NCBI RefSeq assembly: GCF_001650495.1
Contig: NZ_LWCS01000026.1
Span: forward strand, 33,789 to 97,788
Source: Mycolicibacterium iranicum
GTDB taxonomy: Bacteria > Actinomycetota > Actinomycetes > Mycobacteriales > Mycobacteriaceae
Direction: 5' to 3'
Length of the DNA stretch: 64,000 nt
The translations under genes and the position numbers were made by a program. This document shows, in pieces, positions 29,468 to 38,078 of the stretch; the first letter of the stretch is position 1, and each line of letters opens with the position of its first letter. The notes under the pieces were generated by a model. That model made no database searches. It was not told where the DNA came from and saw only the letters and a list, made by a program, of their open reading frames with translations.

Positions 29468-31624
29468 GTGCGACACCGCCGGCGTCACGACAGCGTGGGT
29501 TTTCGCGCCGACATCGAGGGTCTGCGGGCGGTCGCGGTACTGGCTGTAGTGCTGTTCCACGCCGAGATACCCGGATTGTCCGGTGGTTTCGTCGGAGTCG
29601 ATGTGTTCTTCGTCATCTCGGGGTTCCTGATCACCGGGTTGCTGTGGCGTGAGATGAGTGCGACCGGGACGGTGCGGTTGTTCAGCTTCTACGGGGCGCG
29701 GGCGCGCCGGCTCCTTCCGGCATCGGCGGCCGTTGGCATCGTCACGATGGTCGCCTCCGTGATCGTGCTGCCGCCGCTTTTGGCGCCGAGGGTCTTATGG
29801 GACGGCATCGCCAGCGCTCTCTACGTCAGCAACTACCGGTTCATGCTCGACGGGGTCGATTACTTCAACGCCGCGGCCCTTCTTCCGCCGTCGCCGTTCC
29901 TGCACTACTGGTCGCTGGGTGTGGAGGAACAGTTCTACCTTGTGTGGGCGCCGATGTTTCTCGGCGCGGCGTGGCTGATCCGCCGGATTCGTCGCCGACG
30001 GGCTCGCGCAGACGTCTCATCGGTGCGGCCGTACGTGAATGTCCTTGCGCTGGTGGCAGTTTCGTCGTTCGCGTTGTCGTGCGCCGCCACGGTCGCCGTG
30101 CCCGCCGTGGCGTTCTATTCGTTGCCCACCCGCGCGTGGCAACTGGCGCTCGGTGGGCTGGTGGCACTTACCATCAGCCGATGGCGACGCGTCGACCCAT
30201 TGCCCGCGGCGCTGTCCGGATGGACCGGGCTGGCAATGATCGTGCTGTCCTGCATGTGGCTGAGCCCGGCAACGCTCTACCCGGGGACCGCGGCGCTGCT
30301 GCCCACCCTCGGCACCGCCCTCGTCATCGTCGCCGGCTGTAGCACCTCGGCCAACGGCGCCGGACGGCTGTTGGGATTGCCGCCGATGCGTGCGGTCGGC
30401 CGCATCTCCTATTCCTGGTATCTCTGGCACTGGCCAGTTCTGGTGCTCATCCCCGTCGCGGTGGGCCACTCCCTCAGTCTGACTGCCAGATTAGCTGCAG
30501 TTCTGTTCGCAGCCGTTCTGGCATGGGTGACGTTGCGCTGCCTGGAGAACCCCGTGCGCTTCGCTACGGCTGTGCGAACGTCCCCGGGGAGGAGCTTGAT
30601 GGTCGGCGGCGCGGTCACTGCAATCGCCGTCGTGGTCGGTGCCGCACTCTTCAAAGCAGTGCCGATCACGGTCGGCAGTGGCCCGCCTTCGCCGGCACTC
30701 GCGCTCCCCGCAGCGCCCTTGCCGGCAGGCAACGGCGTGGAGGCGTATGACGAGGCATTGCGCCGAGCCTTCCAGTCCGTTCATGCGTCGGTGGTCGACT
30801 CGGCCGAGCTCGGTCCAGTACCCTCGAATCTCGAGCCCGCACTGGTCGATGCGTCCGCCGAAGAGAACACCGTCTACCTAAACGGGTGCATGCGCAACTT
30901 CTTCGAAAGCGGCCAGCCTGACTGCATGACGGGCGACACTGGGTCGACGACGACGGTGACGCTGGTCGGCGATTCCCACGCCGCGATGTGGGCGCCCGCG
31001 CTCGACCGGGCAGCGACCCGAGAGAATTGGCGGTTGCAGACATTCGCCAAGATGGGGTGTCCGCTTCTCGACCTTCCGATTCTCAGCCCTTTCGTGCGCG
31101 GCGAGTACACGGGATGCCGGCAATGGCGCGCCCAGATCCTCGACAGGTTGCGGGACGAGCCGCCCGAGCTTGTCGTGCTGAGCATGTGGCGCGGCTACGG
31201 TTCGGGTCTGTGGCAGAACGGGTTTCGGTCCTACGATCCGTCCTGGACCGCCAGCATGAAGCAAATGGTGCACGAACTGCGCAGCATGGGTAGCGCTGTG
31301 CTGGTTCTCGGGCCGATCCCGGATCCGCATACCGTCGTTCCTGTCTGCCTGTCGGACCATCTCGATGACGCGTCAGCGTGCGCACCCGGCCGAACCGTCG
31401 CAGTAGACGCTTCCGGTATCGCCGCCGAAGCCGTCGCCACCGAAGCGGGCGGCGGACGGTACGCCGACCTCACAGACCTGTTCTGCACCGCTGAACGCTG
31501 CCCCGTGATCGTCGGCAACACCTTGGTGTACTTCGACTGGAACCATCTGTCGCACGAGTATGCCCGCGCGCTGGCGCCCGTCATTGCCAGCCTGGCCGGT
31601 CGCACACTAGCGGTTGACGGTTAG
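29468..31624 (+). CDS. OafA-like acyltransferase with C-terminal SGNH domain, copy 2
   Basis: A 718-residue paralogue of the 17270 protein. The Acyl_transf_3 domain starts FRADIEGLRAVAVLAVVLFH and has about ten membrane segments. The extracytoplasmic SGNH domain has VGDSHAAMWAPAL near residue 500 and FDWNHLSHEY near 695. The start used is GTG at 29468. A nearby GGAGCGG is better placed for an out-of-frame GTG at 29463, and GTG at 29495 is another in-frame choice. Likely O-acylates a sugar outside the membrane. Its stop overlaps the converging acyltransferase by 4 nt. Confidence 0.9.
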   Translation: MRHRRRHDSVGFRADIEGLRAVAVLAVVLFHAEIPGLSGGFVGVDVFFVISGFLITGLLWREMSATGTVRLFSFYGARARRLLPASAAVGIVTMVASVIVLPPLLAPRVLWDGIASALYVSNYRFMLDGVDYFNAAALLPPSPFLHYWSLGVEEQFYLVWAPMFLGAAWLIRRIRRRRARADVSSVRPYVNVLALVAVSSFALSCAATVAVPAVAFYSLPTRAWQLALGGLVALTISRWRRVDPLPAALSGWTGLAMIVLSCMWLSPATLYPGTAALLPTLGTALVIVAGCSTSANGAGRLLGLPPMRAVGRISYSWYLWHWPVLVLIPVAVGHSLSLTARLAAVLFAAVLAWVTLRCLENPVRFATAVRTSPGRSLMVGGAVTAIAVVVGAALFKAVPITVGSGPPSPALALPAAPLPAGNGVEAYDEALRRAFQSVHASVVDSAELGPVPSNLEPALVDASAEENTVYLNGCMRNFFESGQPDCMTGDTGSTTTVTLVGDSHAAMWAPALDRAATRENWRLQTFAKMGCPLLDLPILSPFVRGEYTGCRQWRAQILDRLRDEPPELVVLSMWRGYGSGLWQNGFRSYDPSWTASMKQMVHELRSMGSAVLVLGPIPDPHTVVPVCLSDHLDDASACAPGRTVAVDASGIAAEAVATEAGGGRYADLTDLFCTAERCPVIVGNTLVYFDWNHLSHEYARALAPVIASLAGRTLAVDG

Positions 31625-32793
31625 CCGTCCCGAGCCGCGCTTCGACCGAGGCGCCTTTTCAGGGCCATCGCCGGCTTCTCGACAAGAAACCAGCTCATCG
31701 CAGCCAACGGCAGAGTCACCGCGGTGGCGATGAGTGCGAATACAGGCGGCGCGAGGAACGCCAGCCCGCAGATGATCAGCAGCTGTTGCATCGGGAATGC
31801 GTAAATGTAGACGCCGTAGGAAAGATCCGTCCGTAATCGCAAGCGCGGGTGGCGAATCAGAGCACCCGACACGATGAGCGCATACGCCAGCGCGAAGGCC
31901 GCAACGACCCGGTAGTTCGGCAGCGCGCTCGCCGCCAGGACGATGGCGACACTCAAGGCGACCAGAGACCACCTGGCCGGGATCGCCTCTCGCAGCTGAT
32001 AGAGCAGGGCGCCGGCCAGGAACATCAGTGCGAAACGCGCAGCAGCTTCTTGGGCGATCAACACCTGGGTCGCCGCGTCGATCGGCGGGCCCTTGCCCGG
32101 CGGCGCCTCGACGATCGCACTCATCGATGGCACCCGCATCGACCAGATGACGGCCACCACCAGCAGCACCGGGATCACCCACCGGCGGCGCAGCAGACCG
32201 AGAACACCGAGGATCGCAATTGCGAGGTAGCACAACGCCTCCCAGTACAGCGTCCACAGAGAACTGTTCCACTCACCAGGCCGCGGAACACCCAGGGGTG
32301 TGCCGTCGATGTTGTTGAGCTTGACCATCAGCGCGCTGTTCTGCAGCACGTAGTCGATCGGCCCCGACGAGGACAGCAGCCTGCCTGGCGACCCTCCCTG
32401 GATCCCCACGGCAACCGGCGCGATGACGAAAGCGACGACGACGAGGCACACCCAGAATGCCGGCAGCAGGCGCAATCCGCGGGCGACGAAGTACTCCCAC
32501 AGTCGCGGCCTGTTGAACCAGCTGCTCGTGATGAGGAACCCGGATATCGCGAAGAACCCGTCCACCCAGACATCTCGGAGAAGTTGGTGGGCCGGCTCGA
32601 ATGAAATCTGGCGACCTGTGATCAGCCACGAATGCCACAGAACGACCCCCGTCGCCAAGGCGAGCCGCCACGCGTTCAGGGCGTTTCGGCGAGGATCGAA
32701 CTCGTCGGCAAGGGTCCGCCTCGCCCTCCCAAGGCTGTTCGTCCACCGGCCGACACCCCCGTCTTCGCCGGCGACATCGGGATTCGCGCTCAT
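31621..32793 (-). CDS. Acyltransferase 3 family O-acetyltransferase (Atf-like)
   Basis: A 390-residue integral membrane protein with about ten predicted membrane segments and no SGNH domain. Motifs are NALNAWRLALATGVVLWHSWLIT (family His), VDGFFAISGFLITSSWF and LWTLYWEALCYL. This is the size and type of the Atf acetyltransferases that acetylate GPL sugars. ATG at 32793 follows the GT1 start region of the upstream gene by 12 nt, so it is likely the second gene of a GT1-acyltransferase operon. It could use acetyl-CoA or another short acyl donor. Confidence 0.9.
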   Translation of the reverse strand: MSANPDVAGEDGGVGRWTNSLGRARRTLADEFDPRRNALNAWRLALATGVVLWHSWLITGRQISFEPAHQLLRDVWVDGFFAISGFLITSSWFNRPRLWEYFVARGLRLLPAFWVCLVVVAFVIAPVAVGIQGGSPGRLLSSSGPIDYVLQNSALMVKLNNIDGTPLGVPRPGEWNSSLWTLYWEALCYLAIAILGVLGLLRRRWVIPVLLVVAVIWSMRVPSMSAIVEAPPGKGPPIDAATQVLIAQEAAARFALMFLAGALLYQLREAIPARWSLVALSVAIVLAASALPNYRVVAAFALAYALIVSGALIRHPRLRLRTDLSYGVYIYAFPMQQLLIICGLAFLAPPVFALIATAVTLPLAAMSWFLVEKPAMALKRRLGRSAARDG

Positions 32794-32805
32794 CTCACCT
32801 CTCGG

Positions 32806-34080
32806 TCAGCGGACACGGCCGAGGCGGACGTAGTTCTCGACGAAGTCGGCGGCCGCCTTGGCGCTCTCGGCGGGTTTCGACATCTTGGGCGCAAGGTTGC
32901 GAGCCCTGACGCCGTAGTCGGGTGCCAGCACCCGGCGCAGGTCGGCAATCAACGATTTCTCGGTTGTCGTCGAAAAGCGACGTCCGGTGCCGACTTTGAG
33001 CTTCTTGAGCTGGGTGGTTCGGAGCCACTGATCCGGCAGCGTCCAGAGGCCGACCTGCGGTACTCCCGCCCGCAGGCATGCGGCGATGGTGCCCGCGCCG
33101 CTGTGATGCACGACCGCACGGCACAGCGGGAAGATCTCGGCATAGTTCACCTGCTGCACGAGCTTGACCCGGTCGTGATGGCGGATGCCGCTGAAGTCTG
33201 TCGAGCCGGCGCCCACGAGTGCGCGTTCGCCCAGCTGATCGCAGACGGTGGTGATCATCGCGATCGTGTCTGCCGGAGATCCGAGCGGCACACTGCCGAA
33301 CCCGAAGAACACCGGGGCCGAACCCGCGTTGATCCACGCCACCACTTCGTCATCGGAGTCTGTCGAAGATTCCAGGGCGAGGGTGCCGACGAAGGGTCGC
33401 TGATCGCCCCAGTGCGCCCATTCGGCTGCCAGCCCGGGAACGACCACCTCGTCGTAGGCCTGGATCTCCAAGGAGCCCCGTTGTGCAATCCGCTCGGGCC
33501 AGGGAGTTGTCGCCTTGGGCAGACCGAGCGTCCGGCGCTGCGCGTCCTCGACCTGCTTCACCGGGCCACTCCAGGACACCCGCTCATAGGCTTTCATCAC
33601 TCCGTGGCCCAGCGGTGCCGGCAGCAATGGCAGAACCTGACCGTTGGCGCGTGTCGGGAAGAAGTGCACCGTCGCAAGTGGGATCCCGAAATACTCGGCG
33701 ACGTTGGCGGAGAACTGCTCGAATCCGTAGCCGGCGATCAGGACGTCTGCGCCGTCGGCCAGCGTGGTCAGAGTCGAGGTCGTCTCCTGTGTCCAGCACC
33801 CGGTGACGATCTCTCCGATCTCGCGTCCCATCTTGTCCAGTTCCTTTGCTTTCCAGGGAAACTGGAAGAAGCATCTCCAGTAGTCACGCTGCGCATCCAT
33901 CATGGTCTGCGAGTCCTCACCCCACGCGACCGCCGGGAGGCCCGCCGCCTCGGCGAAGCCGATCACATTCGGCGGGACGGCAATGCGCACCTCGTGTCCC
34001 CGCCGGAGCAGTTCACGGCCGACGACAACAGACGGTTCGACGTCGCCGCGCACACCGTGGCATGCCAGCACGAATTTCAT
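32806..34080 (-). CDS. GT1-family glycosyltransferase 4 (HHSG variant)
   Basis: A 424-residue Gtf-like enzyme. ATG at 34080 begins MKFVLACHGVRGDVEPSVVV; the longer frame adds 8 residues. The donor motif reads VHHSGAGTIAACLRAGVPQVGLW, with Ser where the paralogues have the second Gly. It also has FGFGSVPLGSPADT. The small acyltransferase lies 12 nt downstream. An inverted repeat lies 68 nt upstream. The motif change may alter diphosphate binding or donor choice; activity is still likely because the rest of the site is intact. Confidence 0.92.
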   Translation of the reverse strand: MKFVLACHGVRGDVEPSVVVGRELLRRGHEVRIAVPPNVIGFAEAAGLPAVAWGEDSQTMMDAQRDYWRCFFQFPWKAKELDKMGREIGEIVTGCWTQETTSTLTTLADGADVLIAGYGFEQFSANVAEYFGIPLATVHFFPTRANGQVLPLLPAPLGHGVMKAYERVSWSGPVKQVEDAQRRTLGLPKATTPWPERIAQRGSLEIQAYDEVVVPGLAAEWAHWGDQRPFVGTLALESSTDSDDEVVAWINAGSAPVFFGFGSVPLGSPADTIAMITTVCDQLGERALVGAGSTDFSGIRHHDRVKLVQQVNYAEIFPLCRAVVHHSGAGTIAACLRAGVPQVGLWTLPDQWLRTTQLKKLKVGTGRRFSTTTEKSLIADLRRVLAPDYGVRARNLAPKMSKPAESAKAAADFVENYVRLGRVR

Positions 34081-34147
34081 GCAGATCTGGCCTCTCAGCC
34101 CCACGCGCCCCCGTCAGGGCAGGGCAACGGCCATCATGCCCGTTTTT

Positions 34148-34161
34148 TAACGCATGCGTAA
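34148..34161. promoter_or_regulatory. Operator-like inverted repeat upstream of GT1-4
   Basis: TAACGCATGCGTAA is a near-perfect palindrome and fully matches TNACG-N4-CGTNA. The left flank, GCCATCATGCCCGTTTTT at 34130-34147, resembles the flanks of the repeats near 26874 and 37994. It lies between the 34173 stop and the GT1 start at 34080. Confidence 0.6.
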
Positions 34162-34172
34162 GTGCTCTTGAG

Positions 34173-35021
34173 CTACTGGTCGAACTCCAGTAGTGCCAGG
34201 AGTGCAACGGTGTGCAGGTTGAGACCGATGAGGCGGCGGAGGTGCGGATAGAGGGGAAGATGGCGCGTCCGCCACAGCCGATCGAGCAGGAAGCCCCGGC
34301 CTCGCGGTATCGGAAGATTGTGCGCCGCCCAGACCCTCGGCACCAGGTCGTTCACGTTGGCCAACTCGGCGGGCGTCAGGCTGAACGGTGTCCGCGGCCA
34401 GTCGCCCCGCAGCAATTTCCACAGGCGTGGTCGGGCAGCCAACTGCGCCTGGAGCTTCGGCGGTACGTCGAACATCATCTGGCCGCCCGGGAAGCGGCGC
34501 GCGCACTCCCGGATGACGTTGAGCGCTTCGGTCACCTCGAGGTACGGAAGGAGGCCCTCGGCCGTCACGAACACCCCGTCCCCGGGGTACACCTCGTCCA
34601 TCCAGCTGAAGTCGAGCACCGACTGTGCACGCAAGGTGATACGCGGCGAGCTCGGAAGAAGTCGCTCCCGTAGCACAGTATTGGGTGGCAGATCGACTGT
34701 CATCCAACGAAAGTCATGACCGACACCGGCAGCGTCGAGGCGCCAGAAGCTGGTCTGCAGTCCTTCGCCCAATGCCACCACGGTGGCACGGGGGTGCTCG
34801 GCAATATAGCGCCGGGTGCTCTCGTCGAACGCGAGTGCTCGCAACGCGAGATCCTGGCGACCGTCCGACAGCTTGAACCGGTCGAAGTCGTAGTCGCAGG
34901 AATCGAGCAGCCTGATGGCCATCGGATCGTCGATTATGCCGTCAGCTCGCCGCGCTTCGTTGGCGCGGCACCACAACGTCACCATCGCGGTCTCGGGCAA
35001 CTCCATGACGCTCGTCATCAA
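34173..35021 (-). CDS. LCMT-family SAM-dependent methyltransferase
   Basis: A 282-residue protein of the leucine-carboxyl-methyltransferase-like family, common in mycobacteria. Motifs are TLWCRANEARRADGIIDDPMA near the N-terminus, VVALGEGLQTSFWRLD (SAM-binding), WMTVDLPPNTVLRERLL and FVTAEGLLPYLE. ATG at 35018 or 35021 is the start (MMTSVMELPE). In this family substrates range from sugar carboxyls to small hydroxy compounds. Given the uronic-acid genes nearby, methyl-ester formation on a carboxylate is one possibility, but this is inference. It is divergent from the GT4 gene. Confidence 0.87.
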   Translation of the reverse strand: MMTSVMELPETAMVTLWCRANEARRADGIIDDPMAIRLLDSCDYDFDRFKLSDGRQDLALRALAFDESTRRYIAEHPRATVVALGEGLQTSFWRLDAAGVGHDFRWMTVDLPPNTVLRERLLPSSPRITLRAQSVLDFSWMDEVYPGDGVFVTAEGLLPYLEVTEALNVIRECARRFPGGQMMFDVPPKLQAQLAARPRLWKLLRGDWPRTPFSLTPAELANVNDLVPRVWAAHNLPIPRGRGFLLDRLWRTRHLPLYPHLRRLIGLNLHTVALLALLEFDQ

Positions 35022-35150
35022 ACGGGTGCTCCTCGCATTACGCCCTGGTCATCCGCCGCCTCCCGCCTCGGGCGTCATTGGCCTTCGTCGGACGCACGGT
35101 GACCGTCATGAAGAGTACGCCACCCCAACATCGCTCACTGCCAATAAAGA

Positions 35151-35186
35151 TCAACACAGCGAGGGCGTCACATACACTCTGGCCCA
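35151..35186 (+). promoter_or_regulatory. Probable leaderless promoter of the GT4 gene
   Basis: TACACT at 35173-35178 resembles a -10, with TCAACA at 35151-35156 as a weak -35 at 16-nt spacing. The GT4 ATG at 35186 begins about 7 nt after the -10, so the message probably starts at the start codon, as is common in mycobacteria. Confidence 0.4.
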
Positions 35187-36406
35187 TGTTTGCCGTCGAC
35201 GCGCTGCGCCGGGTGCGAATGCGGCGCCGGACGGGCAAGGGCATGACACAACAGAGTTCGGCCCGGCGCGTGGTGATGGTCTCGAATGTCAGCAACTTCG
35301 GCGGCGGTGGCGTCGTTGGATTCCGCGAGATGCTGATGGCGGTCAGACGATTGCGACCGGAGCTCGACGTGGTCGCCATATATCCGCAGCGCGGAGATCT
35401 TGCGGCAGAGAACGCGCGGAACGGGGTGACGACCATGGTGGCCTGGACGCCGTGGTGGGCCTTCGGCAAATGGTCTCGATCGCGACATTTCGACGCCCAC
35501 GCGCTGATCGGCGCGATCCCCTATGCGCTCTTCCTCATTCCGGGCATCGTGCAAGCGCTGTTGCTGCTCAGCCGGTTACGCCCCGAAGTCGTGGTCAGCA
35601 ACACGATCACCATCCCGTCACATGCCGTCGCGGCGAAACTGCTAGGAATCCCGCACTACTGGATGGTCCGTGAGTTCGGCAGAGAAGACCACCGCCTGTG
35701 GTTTCTCTTCGGCCACCGCGCGACTGTCCGCTTGGTCGGGCGGTTATCCGATGCCGTGCTCTGCAATTCCCGCGCTGTCGAGCGGGCGTTGCTCGCCCAG
35801 GATCACACGTTGACGACGCACGTTCTCTACCCCGCGGTCGACACACCGGTCGGAACACCGTCCGGGAGGGAATCCGGTCAGCGTATGCGCGCAATCCTGG
35901 TCGGCTATTTCTCCCCGTCCAAAGGGCAAGCGCTTGCGATCGAGGCGATCTCCGTCGCCCGCCGTGCCGGCGTCGACATCGAGCTGACGCTGATCGGGTC
36001 CGGAAACCGCAAGGCGCTGTCGAACCTCGCCCGTGATCTCAAGGTCGCGGATCTGGTCACCATCCACGAGCCGACCCGCGATCTCGGACCCCATTGGGCC
36101 GCAGCCCACGTCGGCCTGATGTGCAGTGAGTGCGAGGCGTTCGGCCGCGTCACCGTCGAGGCGATGAGAGCGGGACTCCCGGTGTGCGGGACCGATTCCG
36201 GCGGAACACCGGAGATCATCGAACCGGGCGCCGCGGGACTGCTCAGCCCGGCTGGGGACGCACACGCACTCGCGGTCAACCTGATGGCGCTTGAGGCAGA
36301 CGAGGAGTTACGCCGTCGGCTCGGATCCTGCGCAGTGGAGAAATCGCAACGCTTCGGGCGTGACCGTCACGACCAACAACTCGTCGCCATCCTCGGACTA
36401 CGTTGA
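35186..36406 (+). CDS. GT4-family glycosyltransferase
   Basis: A 406-residue GT-B enzyme. I chose ATG at 35186 (MFAVDALRRVRMRR); the longer frame runs through the promoter. The N-terminus has VVMVSNVSNFGGGGVVGFREML. The C-terminal domain has ILVGYFSPSKGQALAIEAI and the family E-x7-E motif in CEAFGRVTVEAMRAGLPVCGTDSGGTPEII. GT4 enzymes are retaining and differ from the inverting GT1 set, so this one probably makes a different linkage. It converges with the PE-PPE gene, overlapping it by 9 nt. Confidence 0.9.
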   Translation: MFAVDALRRVRMRRRTGKGMTQQSSARRVVMVSNVSNFGGGGVVGFREMLMAVRRLRPELDVVAIYPQRGDLAAENARNGVTTMVAWTPWWAFGKWSRSRHFDAHALIGAIPYALFLIPGIVQALLLLSRLRPEVVVSNTITIPSHAVAAKLLGIPHYWMVREFGREDHRLWFLFGHRATVRLVGRLSDAVLCNSRAVERALLAQDHTLTTHVLYPAVDTPVGTPSGRESGQRMRAILVGYFSPSKGQALAIEAISVARRAGVDIELTLIGSGNRKALSNLARDLKVADLVTIHEPTRDLGPHWAAAHVGLMCSECEAFGRVTVEAMRAGLPVCGTDSGGTPEIIEPGAAGLLSPAGDAHALAVNLMALEADEELRRRLGSCAVEKSQRFGRDRHDQQLVAILGLR

Positions 36407-37927
36407 CGGCGCGGCATCTGCTCCGCTGCCCGACGCATCATCCGAATTCGCCTCTGCCGAATCCGATTCGGAACTGGTGCCCGCCGAATTCTCCGCACTC
36501 TCGGTGACGGGCTCCGCGGCTGTGAGGCCGTCGATGGCCTCCTCGTCCGCTGCGACGGGTTTGTCAGTCGACTCCGTTGTCGAGAGCGAGGACTCGGTGC
36601 CGGGTGCCGTGACGGGCTCGGGGGGGTCGACGTCGAAGGCATCGGACACGGTTTCGATCGCTACCGGTTCGTCGGGCAGATCGGCAGTTGACTCGGTCTC
36701 GGGTGTTGACGACGTCGCAGGTAGTGCTGATCTCACCGTGCTCACGTCGGTGGGTTCGACTGCTGCAAAGTCGATGTCGTCGCCTCCGACGCCGTAGGCG
36801 CCGGGCCGCTGGGTTCCCAATGGGCGAAATCCGAAGAGATTCTCTACTCCGTTGTCCATCCCGACCGGGATCGCGACGAGGACGTTCCATGCCAACCGCA
36901 CAAGATCCTCGGAGTACGCGAGGTCGAACGGGGTCGGTACCCCTGGGCTGACGCTGCGGTCGTACGCGGATTCAACGAGCACCCGAAGCACCGGATCCCA
37001 GGAATCGGCCAGCGCCGAACCGATGAGAGGTACGTTCGCGACCGGTGCCAGCAGAGGAAGGACCTCGGCGGGAATCAGGTAGTAGCCGGTGTCGCCGTAC
37101 CGGCCCTGATCCATCACCCCGGGCTCGTCGAGGTGGTGTTCCCCGTATGCTGGGTGGAGCAGCGAGATGCCCATGTAGGCGTTGAGGGCGGCCAGTAGAT
37201 TCAACGGATTCAGCGGGAAATCCGCGAAACCGTCGTACTGGAGGGCGATGTCGACGCTCGAGTAACGCGTGTCGGTCGGTGCGGGGTCGATGATCAGCTC
37301 GTCGCGTGTGACCCCGAGAAGTAGTGCGGTGACGAGCCCCGTGGCGTCGCGAGCCACCAGCCCCCCGTTTGGCCGTGCTCCGCCGATCGTCACGAACGAG
37401 ACGGAGGGACCCTCGCCCGTGCCGAATTCGGCAGCGAGCCTGGCCTTTTCCAGCATCGCGATGGCGGCACTCTGGGAGTACCCGAAGACCACGAAGGTAT
37501 CCGAGGGTGACGGCGCGGTGGACCCGACCTCGGTGTTGTGGTCGCAGGCGTCGGAGGTGATGCAGCTGTCCAGAGCTGCAAGGCCTTCCATCACCGACTG
37601 GCGTAAGCTCAGCGTCCCGTAGTTCGGGGCGTGCTCTTGGGGTGTGATCACCGCGACGCTGTTATAGGGCCCCGAGGGAATCCCGATCGGGACACCCGAC
37701 GACGGCGACACGAAATTGCCGACCGCCGCGCCCATGTACTGCTTGACGTAGGAGATGGTGTCGGCCGCGGTCGACAGGGGATGTCCGGTGCCGCCCATGA
37801 TGAGAACCGTGGTGCTCGCGAGCGCGGCGGCGGCGACGATCGAAGGCATCGTCGATGCGATGCCAGCGACCGTGGCAAGTACGAATGCGACAACCGTCAT
37901 GACGGATGCGCGAACCGCTACGCGCAT
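36398..37927 (-). CDS. Secreted PE-PPE-domain alpha/beta hydrolase
   Basis: A 509-residue protein. An N-terminal hydrophobic segment (about 8-35) looks like a signal peptide or anchor. The PE-PPE domain (PF08237) follows: IMGGTGHPL, then the nucleophile elbow GYSQSAA near residue 150, and IGGARPNGGL. Known family members (e.g. Chp1/Chp2) move acyl groups between cell-envelope lipids. From about residue 400 the tail is rich in Ser, Thr, Glu, Asp and Pro and looks disordered. ATG at 37927 has AGGAGG 6 nt upstream. It is divergent from GMC copy 2. It may transfer or remove an acyl group on the exported product. Confidence 0.88.
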   Translation of the reverse strand: MRVAVRASVMTVVAFVLATVAGIASTMPSIVAAAALASTTVLIMGGTGHPLSTAADTISYVKQYMGAAVGNFVSPSSGVPIGIPSGPYNSVAVITPQEHAPNYGTLSLRQSVMEGLAALDSCITSDACDHNTEVGSTAPSPSDTFVVFGYSQSAAIAMLEKARLAAEFGTGEGPSVSFVTIGGARPNGGLVARDATGLVTALLLGVTRDELIIDPAPTDTRYSSVDIALQYDGFADFPLNPLNLLAALNAYMGISLLHPAYGEHHLDEPGVMDQGRYGDTGYYLIPAEVLPLLAPVANVPLIGSALADSWDPVLRVLVESAYDRSVSPGVPTPFDLAYSEDLVRLAWNVLVAIPVGMDNGVENLFGFRPLGTQRPGAYGVGGDDIDFAAVEPTDVSTVRSALPATSSTPETESTADLPDEPVAIETVSDAFDVDPPEPVTAPGTESSLSTTESTDKPVAADEEAIDGLTAAEPVTESAENSAGTSSESDSAEANSDDASGSGADAAPST

Positions 37928-37974
37928 CCGGGTCCTCCTTGCCGGGCAAGTCCCGGAATGCTGCCGGGGTCGTC

Positions 37975-38024
37975 GCCATTATTGCCGCCTTTTTGACGTT
38001 AGCGTAAGTGTTCGTTGATACGAT
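37975..38024. promoter_or_regulatory. Bidirectional promoter with inverted repeat (PE-PPE / GMC-2)
   Basis: TGACGTTAGCGTAA at 37994-38007 fully matches TNACG-N4-CGTNA. The flanks, GCCATTATTGCC on the left and GTTGATACGAT on the right, are nearly identical to those at 26855-26904. TTGACG at 37993 and TTGATA near 38015 could be -35 and -10 of the rightward promoter. It drives the PE-PPE gene leftward and GMC copy 2 rightward. Confidence 0.6.
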
Positions 38025-38078
38025 CCCGAATCGCCGAGGCCAGACGCTGTTGGGCCATCATGTCGAGGGAGATCGTTC

